Shown one piece after another: positions 1 through 5,677 of a stretch of DNA of 6,725 nt. The position numbers were made by a program, and so were the translations under genes. Numbering within the stretch: position 1 is the first letter of the stretch; the number at the start of each line of letters is the position of its first letter. The stretch comes from JAGNNV01 sp031392925 (GTDB taxonomy: Bacteria > Acidobacteriota > Vicinamibacteria > Fen-336 > JAGNNV01), in contig JANMVV010000010.1 of NCBI GenBank assembly GCA_031392925.1, positions 1 to 6,725 of the forward strand, in the 5' to 3' direction. The notes below the pieces were generated by a model. It ran no database searches. It saw only the letters and a list, made by a program, of their open reading frames with translations, and was not told where the DNA came from.

Positions 1-1022
1 TCGCGCAAATCCGACTTCGACCAGCCCTTGATGATGTTCCCCGACATCTCGACCGCGGAATCGTCGAACACGGTGAAGAAAGTGAGGCCGTCGGCCCTCA
101 TGAGGGCGCGTTCCTTGCGGTCGATGCTCTCCTCGTCCTCGGCGATAAAGCGCTTGCCGAAGCGATCGACATAGATCTCGTAGGGCGGGCGCTCCTTGGC
201 GATGAGGCGAGGACGGTCGGCCCACAAGGCCTTGTGCGGATCGTCGGGATGCGGCAGACCGCCGAAGGTGGGAAGGTAGGTGCCTCGGCCCGCGATGTGG
301 GCGCCCAGACCTTGCGCCATGACGAGGCCGTCTCCGGTCGCGTGATCGCGAGCCGCGGAGACGAGAGGAAACCCTTCGATCTCCTGGAAGAGCGCGGGGG
401 CGGACGCAAAGCCCCCGGTCGCGAGCACGACACCGCGCTTCGCCCGCGCGGTGGCGATCTGCCCGCCCTGCGCGAACTGGACGCCGACCACGCGTCCGGT
501 GTCGGTGAGCAGGGCCTTGACCTTGGCCTTCAAGGCCAGGGTGATGGCGCCCGAGTCGATGAGCGGCTGGGCCACCCGAGCGAGAACCTTGAGCACGGAG
601 CGGGCCTCGTCGACGCCGTAGTACGTGCGCGGCACCGAGTAGGGCTCGTGACCGTAGACGAGGCGCGGCGAGTCGGGAGCGAACTCGAACCCCTCTTCCT
701 CCAGCCAGTCGACGAGCCAGGCCGAATGCGAGAGAGCGAGGCGCACGAGGTCCTCACGCACGGTGTGATTGGAGATGCGCTGGATGTCCTTGAAGTGGGC
801 CTCGGTCGAATCCTCGATGCCGCGTTCCTTCTGCCGCTTCGTTCCCGCCGCGGAAATGTGGCCGCCGGAAACATGAAGGGTGCCGCCGATCTGGCTCTCC
901 TTCTCCACCACCAGGACCCGCGCTCCGGCCCGGGCGCCAAAAATGGCGCAAGGGAGGCCGGCGGTTCCCGCTCCCACAACAATGAAGTCGTAGATGTCCA
1001 TCGATTGGGTGAAGTCTTCCAT
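1..1022 (-). CDS. FAD-dependent oxidoreductase, fumarate reductase / 3-ketosteroid dehydrogenase-like (partial, C-terminus off window)
   Basis: Likely a soluble flavoprotein that oxidises or reduces a C-C bond next to a carbonyl or carboxylate; the substrate cannot be told. Reading leftward from the ATG at 1022-1020, 340 codons run off the left edge with no stop. Residues 13-24 form the N-terminal dinucleotide-binding motif (VVGAGTAGL), ending in an acidic residue, E40, expected to bind the adenosine ribose. GGT (46-48) and SGG (52-54) follow, as in FAD_binding_2 proteins such as fumarate reductase, urocanate reductase and ketosteroid dehydrogenases. The second FAD contact is ATGG (201-204), then TGDG (229-232). 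The catalytic cap and C-terminal FAD segment are mostly outside, so subfamily is unresolved. No signal peptide, heme-binding or FMN-domain segment precedes the FAD fold. A second in-frame ATG lies 7 codons in (1001-999); the first is preferred because GGAAG lies 9 nt upstream. It is divergent from pepQ. Confidence 0.88.
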   Translation of the reverse strand, partial: MEDFTQSMDIYDFIVVGAGTAGLPCAIFGARAGARVLVVEKESQIGGTLHVSGGHISAAGTKRQKERGIEDSTEAHFKDIQRISNHTVREDLVRLALSHSAWLVDWLEEEGFEFAPDSPRLVYGHEPYSVPRTYYGVDEARSVLKVLARVAQPLIDSGAITLALKAKVKALLTDTGRVVGVQFAQGGQIATARAKRGVVLATGGFASAPALFQEIEGFPLVSAARDHATGDGLVMAQGLGAHIAGRGTYLPTFGGLPHPDDPHKALWADRPRLIAKERPPYEIYVDRFGKRFIAEDEESIDRKERALMRADGLTFFTVFDDSAVEMSGNIIKGWSKSDLR

Positions 1023-1042
1023 GTTGCCAGGCTTCCGGCAAC
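1023..1042 (-). repeat. 6-bp inverted repeat abutting the flavoprotein start codon, SD-like loop
   Basis: On the minus strand GTTGCC (1042-1037) and GGCAAC (1028-1023) are perfect complements separated by the 8 nt GGAAGCCT. The right arm ends directly at the ATG (1022-1020). The purine-rich GGAAG, the only ribosome-binding-like sequence there, falls in the loop. As RNA this would present the binding site in a loop while pairing the bases next to the start codon. It could equally be a DNA operator. The arms are short, so chance is possible. Confidence 0.4.
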
Positions 1043-1148
1043 GCGACCGCAACAATATCTCTTGATTCGTGCACCGTGGCCCGCGAACCGGGACCTCGTG
1101 AGCGCACCGGTTTGACGGCGGCGGCTCTCCCCTTCTAGCGTTCGCGCC
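1023..1148. promoter_or_regulatory. Divergent intergenic region between flavoprotein and pepQ
   Basis: These 126 bp separate two divergent start codons and must hold the promoters of both genes. On the plus strand TTGACG (1112-1117) is a good -35 match, but the possible -10 sequences after it (around TTCTAG, 1133-1138) are poor and would give an almost leaderless pepQ mRNA; no Shine-Dalgarno precedes that ATG. On the minus strand TATTGT (1057-1052) is a possible -10 for the flavoprotein, without a convincing -35. The promoter assignments are inference from sequence likeness only. Confidence 0.35.
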
Positions 1149-2456
1149 ATGGATCTCTCCAAGCTGTTCCGCGAGCACATCGCGAAGATGACCGCGACCG
1201 CGTCGAAGACGCTTGCCGAGACAGGCTTCGATGCGCTCGTGCTGGGCGCCGGATCGCAGATGGTCTACTACGCGGACGACATGGAGCCGCCCTTCCGGTC
1301 GAATCCCCACTTCGCGAGCTTCAGCCCCCTCAAGGGACCCCATCACGCGATCGTGGTGAAGCCGGGCGCGAAACCCCGGCTCATCCGCTGGGCTCCGAAC
1401 GACTATTGGTACGAACGCGCGCCCTTTGCCGCTGACTTCTGGACCGGCGAGTTCGAGATCGACGAGGCGGACACCGCGGAGGGCGTCTTCGAGAAGATCG
1501 GTTCCCTCGGCAAGGCCGCGTTCATTGGCGATGATGAGGCCGGGGCGAAGGCCAACGGCTTCACCCTGAACCCAGAGGCGCTTTTGAAGCGTCTCGACTG
1601 GGATCGGGCGATCAAGACCGCGTACGAGGTCGAATGCCTGAGCCGCGCCACCGCGGCAGGAGCGAAGGGCCACACCGCCGCGCGCCAGGCCTTCCTCGCG
1701 GGCCGGAGCGAACTCGAGATCCACCACGCGTTCGTCGAGGGCGCCGCATGCACGGACGACGCGTTGCCGTACCCGACCATCGTGTGCCTCGACGCCAAGG
1801 CTGCGATTCTCCACTACCACGCCAAGCGGGCGGCCGGATCCGGGAAGGTGCTCCTCCTCGACGCAGGCGCTTCCGATCACGGCTACGGCTGCGACATCAC
1901 GCGAACGTCGGCGGCGCCCTCCTGCGATCCGAAATTCAAGGCCCTCATCGACGCGGTCAACCGGCTCCAGCTCGAGCTGTGCGCGATGGTCCAGCCGGGC
2001 CATTCGTACGTCGACATCCATCTCGAAGCACATCGGAAGATCGGCACGGTCCTGATCGAGCACGGCTTGCTGAAGTGTTCGCTCGACACCGCGATCGCCA
2101 AGCGCTACACCTCGGCCTTCTTCCCACACGGCGTCGGCCACCATCTCGGGATCCAGGTTCACGACATCGGCGGTCATCAGAAGGCACGCGAAGGCGGTGT
2201 CCTGCCTCCTCCCGAGGCTCATCCGTATCTGAGGAACACGCGGGTGATGGAGGTGGGTCAGGTGTTCACGATCGAGCCCGGGATCTACTTCGTCCAGATG
2301 TTGCTCGAGCCCTTCCGCGCCGGAGCCGCCGCAGCCGACTTCAACTGGCCGCTCATTGATCAGCTCTCGCCCCTGGGCGGCATACGAGTCGAGGACAACG
2401 TGCTGGTCACGCACCAGGGGCATCGCAATCTCACGCGCGAGCATCTAGCCAGCTGA
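1149..2456 (+). CDS. pepQ: Xaa-Pro dipeptidase (prolidase), M24B metallopeptidase
   Basis: Cytosolic dimetal peptidase that hydrolyses Xaa-Pro dipeptides, the last step in recycling proline-containing peptides. The 435 residues match the length of enterobacterial PepQ (443). The N-terminal non-catalytic domain spans about 1-155 and the pita-bread catalytic domain about 160-435. Metal ligands are visible and complete: D238 (LLLDAG), D249 (GCDITRT), H331 (PHGVGHHLG), E376 (TIEPGIY) and E415 (RVEDNVLV). Each is exactly eight residues before the E. coli PepQ ligands as I recall them (246, 257, 339, 384, 423), so the core aligns without gaps. H327 and H338 of HGVGH...VHD are the expected substrate-contact histidines. 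Related marine enzymes also hydrolyse organophosphates (OPAA), but that activity cannot be inferred here. The ATG at 1149 gives the canonical N-terminus, although no Shine-Dalgarno is visible. The gene is divergent from the flavoprotein, and its 3' end overlaps the convergent ligase gene by 26 bp. Confidence 0.96.
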   Translation: MDLSKLFREHIAKMTATASKTLAETGFDALVLGAGSQMVYYADDMEPPFRSNPHFASFSPLKGPHHAIVVKPGAKPRLIRWAPNDYWYERAPFAADFWTGEFEIDEADTAEGVFEKIGSLGKAAFIGDDEAGAKANGFTLNPEALLKRLDWDRAIKTAYEVECLSRATAAGAKGHTAARQAFLAGRSELEIHHAFVEGAACTDDALPYPTIVCLDAKAAILHYHAKRAAGSGKVLLLDAGASDHGYGCDITRTSAAPSCDPKFKALIDAVNRLQLELCAMVQPGHSYVDIHLEAHRKIGTVLIEHGLLKCSLDTAIAKRYTSAFFPHGVGHHLGIQVHDIGGHQKAREGGVLPPPEAHPYLRNTRVMEVGQVFTIEPGIYFVQMLLEPFRAGAAAADFNWPLIDQLSPLGGIRVEDNVLVTHQGHRNLTREHLAS

Positions 2457-4086
2457 TTGACCTCTCGTCATACCTTCCAACTACGAAGTAGTTGGGCGAG
2501 CGACAGGGTCCACGCGACAAAACGCCCACCGCGAAGCCGAAGACGAGGTAGTGGCCGGTGAACGCGAGCACGTAGTCCGCGAGTCCGTGCACCGCCATGG
2601 CGACGAGGATCGACAGGGCGATGAGCGCGGTCCTCGACTCGGGCGCGCGGCGCCAGCCATTCGAGAGAGCGAAGGCCAGGGCCGCGCAGAAGGCCGCGAG
2701 GCCGAAACTGCCGAGGGTCGCCGCGAACTCCAGGAACATGTTGTTCGAGAAGACGCGCGTGTCGAACGTGGCCTTACCCGCGAGCGCGCCGTAGGTCCAG
2801 CGGTAATTGTCCGGACCCACGCCGAAGAACGGATTCGCCGACCACATCCGCGCCGCGAGCCGCCAGAGTTCGAGCCGCGAAGGCCGCCACCCGAGGGTGT
2901 CTGGAATCGCGGCCAGGGCCTCGGCTTCCGGAACCGACGGCGCCACCGCGAGGCCACGACCCACGATCAGCCGCGCGACCCCCGGCTTCACCCCTTGTCC
3001 AGAGAACCATGTCGTCTCTTCGTGCACGAGGTCCCACATCAAGAGGTACTCGCCCTCGCTCGCGGGGGCTTGAAGGATCGCCTGGACGGTCACGGTCTCG
3101 CCGGGCAGGACGTCGCGGGGCAGGTCGGTGCGCGGTCCGTCGACCAGCGGCCGCCTCGAATTCTCATAGAGGTGATAGGCGAGGTGGATCTCCTCGCTCT
3201 TCCGCCACGGGCGACGCCCGGCGTTTCGCACGGTCACGGGAACCAGGACGCGCGCGCCCGGATCCATCGCGAACTGCCGGTGCGTTCCATAGGTCGCGAC
3301 ATAGAAGTCATTCGCGTTCTCGCCGCCGAATCGGATCTGTGAAATCTCGGCACTTCCCACGAAGAGTCCCAGGATGCCCAAATACAGGACGAGCGGGACA
3401 TACCGGCCACCGTCCCTCTCGAACCAGGCGACGATCAGGAGTCCGGTGAGACCGGCGATCCAGGCGCCACGGGAATAGGTATAGGCGAGGCCGGTGGTGA
3501 GAAGCAGAACGAACGCCGCGCGGAGCCAGGGTCGCGGGCGTAGAAGGGTCACCCCGGCGAGGAGCGCATAGAAGATCATCGCCGCGCCGAGGTTCGGATA
3601 CTCGGACCCGGCGCTCGCCCGCCTGACGCCCGCCACATTGAAGGGAATCTCACGGAACGCGCCGAGCAGGACGTCGAGCGACCGGACCCCGCGGCCTTCG
3701 AGCAGGGCGAGAATCGCCGCGACACCGCCGGAAACCGTGAGGGCGCCGAAGCCCCATCGAAGGTCGCGCTCCTTCAGTCGGGCCACGAGGGTCGCGAACA
3801 GGGCCATCGCGGCAAGACGGAGGGCGAACTTGAATGCGCGGGGAGGATCGGGAACGGCGAGGCTCACAGAGATCAGACTCGCCTGGATCATCAGAGCGAG
3901 GGCGAGCAGGGGCGGCGCGAACCGGCGGTGCCTCGACCCCAGCGCCAGGACCAGGAAGCACGGCAGCGCGACCGCCTCGAGCAGCGAGAGATGAAAGAGG
4001 CCGAGCGGAACGGTGAACCGCGGCTCGAAGGGTGCGACCAGAAGGAGGGCGGCGAGACAGATGCGGGAAGGGGCGGTGGTGTTCAA
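2431..4086 (-). CDS. O-antigen ligase family (Wzy_C) membrane protein with inserted periplasmic Ig-like domain
   Basis: Predicted inner-membrane GT-C type glycan ligase or polymerase, moving an undecaprenyl-linked glycan to an acceptor on the periplasmic side. The TTG start (4086-4084) overlaps the photolyase stop as TTGA and gives 551 residues. The reading frame is open to 4533, but that upstream part is antisense-phase sequence inside the photolyase, and the next ATG (residue 66) would remove the first membrane helices. Hydrophobic segments lie at about 8-50, 56-80, 86-103, 113-130, 165-222, 229-246, 457-476, 485-505 and 508-524. YSRGAW (204-209) is the usual Wzy_C SRG motif; RLELWRLAARMW (404-415) and NPFFGVGPDNY (418-428) mark the periplasmic loop. 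Residues 448-462 fit H[NSQ]X9GXX[GTY], except that the histidine is N448. About 110 residues (266-376) inserted before the loop look like a beta-sandwich. The last ~30 residues have atypical codons. Lipid A-core ligase versus polymerase or protein glycosylase cannot be decided. Confidence 0.85.
   Translation of the reverse strand: MNTTAPSRICLAALLLVAPFEPRFTVPLGLFHLSLLEAVALPCFLVLALGSRHRRFAPPLLALALMIQASLISVSLAVPDPPRAFKFALRLAAMALFATLVARLKERDLRWGFGALTVSGGVAAILALLEGRGVRSLDVLLGAFREIPFNVAGVRRASAGSEYPNLGAAMIFYALLAGVTLLRPRPWLRAAFVLLLTTGLAYTYSRGAWIAGLTGLLIVAWFERDGGRYVPLVLYLGILGLFVGSAEISQIRFGGENANDFYVATYGTHRQFAMDPGARVLVPVTVRNAGRRPWRKSEEIHLAYHLYENSRRPLVDGPRTDLPRDVLPGETVTVQAILQAPASEGEYLLMWDLVHEETTWFSGQGVKPGVARLIVGRGLAVAPSVPEAEALAAIPDTLGWRPSRLELWRLAARMWSANPFFGVGPDNYRWTYGALAGKATFDTRVFSNNMFLEFAATLGSFGLAAFCAALAFALSNGWRRAPESRTALIALSILVAMAVHGLADYVLAFTGHYLVFGFAVGVLSRGPCRSPNYFVVGRYDERSISWLDARA
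2477..2495. repeat. Perfect 8-bp hairpin just downstream of pepQ, inside the ligase 3' end
   Basis: CCAACTAC (2477-2484) and GTAGTTGG (2488-2495) are perfect complements around a 3-nt GAA spacer. The element starts 20 bp after the pepQ stop and is noticeably less GC-rich than its surroundings. It is well placed to end or protect the pepQ transcript. No T-tract follows on either strand, so it is not a canonical Rho-independent terminator. On the minus strand it lies within codons for PNYFVVG near the ligase C-terminus. Confidence 0.5.
2959..3291 (-). other. Inserted Ig-like / NBR1-type beta-sandwich domain within the ligase
   Basis: Residues 266-376 of the ligase are hydrophilic with alternating strand-like runs, unlike the flanking helices. 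The pattern is MDPGARVLVPVTVRNAG, then W294, HLAYHLYE (301-308), DGPRTDLPRDVLPGE (316-330), a V/A strand, APASEGEYLLMWDLV (340-354) and TTWFSGQGV (358-366). This order (PG..V.V.V.N.G...W, HL.Y, G.RT.LP..V.PGE, P...G.Y.L.WDLV.E..TWFS) resembles the Ig-like domain of NBR1-type proteins, which is also found next to bacterial glycan enzymes. The family likeness is from memory, not a search. It sits between the SRG helices and the GVGP loop, so it should project into the periplasm. A carbohydrate- or acceptor-binding role is inference. Confidence 0.65.
4083..4086 (-). promoter_or_regulatory. TTGA stop-start overlap (photolyase TGA / ligase TTG)
   Basis: On the minus strand the photolyase ends GCT TGA, and the same bases give the ligase start TTG AAC, overlapping in TTGA. 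This geometry usually allows a terminating ribosome to restart. No strong Shine-Dalgarno precedes the TTG, which fits translation coupled to the photolyase. The TTG start itself is inferred. Confidence 0.6.
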
Positions 4087-5579
4087 GCGGTCGTCTTCGC
4101 GGCGATCGAGCCCGGCGCCGGCAGGGTCGCCACCCAGTCGAGATACGCGCCCAGCTTGAACTTCTTCGCGGTGTTCGCGGAGGACATGTACCGGATCTGG
4201 CCCAGCACGTTGCGCTGCGGCGCCCACGGCCGGTCGAACAGGCCAAAGCACCACAAGATGCCGGTGTAGGAATTCGGATTGCGGCCGTCGAGCGCGTATT
4301 TGTTGTTGAGATGGACGAGGGTCTGGTACGCCTCTTCGGGTGTTCTCGACCACTCGATCACTTTCTTGCCCCAGAGCATGCGCAGGTAGTTGTGAATGCC
4401 GCCCGTGGCCACCAGTTCTCGTTGCGCCGCGTTCCACAGCGGATCGTGGGTGGCGGCACTCTCCCACTCGGGGAGGTCGTAAACGAACTCGCGCTGGTCG
4501 CGCGCGTGCAGGTGGAGGGTGGCGAGAGCCCACTTGGGCAGCGCGGCCTCGAGCGACTTCGTGTCCTCGCGACGGTGGAGGTGCCAGACGTAGCCGACGT
4601 CGCGCCAGGTGAGGGCTTCGTCGAGGAACGAGTTCGCGTTCACGTCCTCGCCAAAGAACCCCTCTCGCTTCCCGGCGCTCTCGAGATGAAGACGCACCGG
4701 CGCGTACCCGCCGGTGGCCTCGAGCACCGACCCCACGATCTCCTCGATCCCGATGTGTCCGAAGTGCAGGTAGGGCGACAGGCCGGAGCCGTGCGCGTCG
4801 GAGGGGGGCGCGGGCTCCGAGCGATGCTCGGCGTAGATCGGCAGGCCCTTCTTCAGGAAGGCCTTCAGCTGAGCGCGCGCCGCCACGCTGCCGCCGACGC
4901 GCCCGCTGACCGGGCGGACGTTCTGGTCGATGGGGAGCTTCGCGATAAGGCGGCCTGGATCGTCGAGGTCCGCGAGGTCGAAGCCGGGGATGATCTTGGA
5001 AGCATCGGCGGAAGGCGGCTTTGGCTTTGGAGCGCTCCGATGTTCGAACGCCTCGGCAAACTGCTTGTGAATCTTCGGTCTCAGGTGCGCCGCCGCATAC
5101 GGGGCGTCGCCCAGGAGTTGAAGCGGCACCACCGAGTTCGAGTCCACCGCGATGACCGCGCGATCCGTCCCCTTCGCAAGCGAGGCGCTCTGCCCGGGGA
5201 TAATGAAGCAGGGAAAGTCGTCGGTGATCACGAGGGCCGCGCGGGCCGCGAGGCGGGAGAGAAGACCGCGCGCGGGCTGCTTCTTCGTCTCCACGAACGG
5301 CCAGTAGGTGAAGCCCTGCTTCTTCGCGGCGACCGCGTTATCGCGCATGCCATCGAGGATGAACTGATGCAGCCGGGCGCTCGCCCAGGGGTAATCGAGG
5401 CGCAGCCCTTCGTAGATGACGAGGGGCTTCCTGAGCTCGTTCGCGCACTTGATCGCGTAGTCGAGTGAGTGATTGTGCGACAGGCGCCGCTGCGCCTGCA
5501 TCCAGTAGAGGACGAACTGCCCGTCTTTCACGATGGGCTGGTCGTTGAGCCGATGGAGGCGAGCTTGATTGAGGGTCAT
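4083..5579 (-). CDS. phr: Class II CPD photolyase (deoxyribodipyrimidine photo-lyase)
   Basis: Flavoenzyme that uses blue or near-UV light to split cyclobutane pyrimidine dimers in DNA. From the ATG at 5579-5577 it is 498 residues. YWMQAQRR.SHNHSLDYAI (25-43) is the typical class II antenna-domain opening; the N-terminal domain runs to about 180, then a loop and the helical FAD domain from about 230. LSPYLHFGHI (267-276) and FLDEALTWRD (318-327) match the class II SPYLHFG and FLEELIVRRE segments, making E321 the likely dimer-contacting glutamate. THDPLWNAAQRE (377-388), MLWGKKVIEW (401-410), LNNKYALDGRNPN (424-436) and RYMSS (463-467) are class II signatures. W382, W403 and W410 have the 21- and 7-residue spacing of the Methanosarcina mazei electron-transfer triad (360, 381, 388), so the enzyme should photoreduce. 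An ATG 20 codons upstream (5639) is unlikely because its extension is not class II-like. It leads an operon with the overlapping ligase and diverges from pfk. A non-CPD role for this variant is possible. Confidence 0.92.
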   Translation of the reverse strand: MTLNQARLHRLNDQPIVKDGQFVLYWMQAQRRLSHNHSLDYAIKCANELRKPLVIYEGLRLDYPWASARLHQFILDGMRDNAVAAKKQGFTYWPFVETKKQPARGLLSRLAARAALVITDDFPCFIIPGQSASLAKGTDRAVIAVDSNSVVPLQLLGDAPYAAAHLRPKIHKQFAEAFEHRSAPKPKPPSADASKIIPGFDLADLDDPGRLIAKLPIDQNVRPVSGRVGGSVAARAQLKAFLKKGLPIYAEHRSEPAPPSDAHGSGLSPYLHFGHIGIEEIVGSVLEATGGYAPVRLHLESAGKREGFFGEDVNANSFLDEALTWRDVGYVWHLHRREDTKSLEAALPKWALATLHLHARDQREFVYDLPEWESAATHDPLWNAAQRELVATGGIHNYLRMLWGKKVIEWSRTPEEAYQTLVHLNNKYALDGRNPNSYTGILWCFGLFDRPWAPQRNVLGQIRYMSSANTAKKFKLGAYLDWVATLPAPGSIAAKTTA

Positions 5580-5677
5580 GGGCGAGGCGCCTTCGGGAGC
5601 CTCAGAGCATAGTGCGGCCCCCGCGAGCGCCGTTCGCAATACAATGCGTGGAACGTTCCAGAAAGACGACCAGACAA
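5580..5677. promoter_or_regulatory. Divergent intergenic region between photolyase and phosphofructokinase, with 12-bp palindrome
   Basis: These 98 bp must carry promoters for both genes. On the plus strand TACAAT (5640-5645) is a one-mismatch -10 candidate for pfk, with no recognisable -35 at normal spacing; transcription would start near 5652. The perfect palindrome TGGAACGTTCCA (5649-5660) would then cover the start point, a typical repressor position, and it lies about 70 bp upstream of the photolyase ATG. It has GAAC and GTTC half-sites with no spacer, unlike the GAAC-N4-GTTC LexA box of Gram-positive bacteria. No regulator is encoded in the window. Confidence 0.4.
5584..5603 (-). repeat. 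Hairpin over the photolyase ribosome-binding region
   Basis: GAGGC-G-CC (5584-5591) faces GG-A-GCCTC (5596-5603) around the 4-nt TTCG, giving seven base pairs with one internal mismatch. On the plus strand it forms a C(UUCG)G tetraloop; on the minus strand the loop is CGAA. In the photolyase mRNA it lies 4 nt upstream of the ATG, so it would cover the place where a Shine-Dalgarno should be. The structure is seen in the sequence; any effect on translation is inference. Confidence 0.45.

Noticed and set aside
524..538. Odd-length palindrome TGGCCTT-C-AAGGCCA
   Set aside because: It falls inside the flavoprotein and is explained by codons for an Ala/Lys repeat (LKAK); nothing suggests a regulatory role.
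234..1115. 293-codon plus-strand open frame opposite the flavoprotein
   Set aside because: It is a shadow of the FAD-binding gene, whose minus-strand translation shows the dinucleotide-binding and ATGG motifs.
2477..2495. Canonical Rho-independent terminator for pepQ or the ligase
   Set aside because: The stem is perfect but short, and neither strand has a following T-tract, so it is reported only as a hairpin.
2551..3342. 263-codon plus-strand open frame opposite the ligase
   Set aside because: It has shadow-type composition, no motif, and is antisense to the well-supported Wzy_C and Ig-like segments.
4087..4533. Upstream extension of the ligase frame to an ATG at 4533
   Set aside because: These 149 codons lie fully inside the photolyase on the same strand and translate to Arg/Pro-rich out-of-frame sequence. 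The ligase-like hydrophobic start begins only after the TTG at 4086.
4032..5468. 478-codon plus-strand open frame opposite the photolyase
   Set aside because: It is antisense to a gene with many class II photolyase motifs, its composition is Arg/Val/Gly-rich as expected from reversed GC-rich codons, and it has no recognisable domain.
5649..5660. LexA/SOS box controlling the photolyase
   Set aside because: The half-sites GAAC and GTTC match, but the 4-nt spacer of the Bacillus-type box is missing, and it does not fit the CTGT-N8-ACAG type either.
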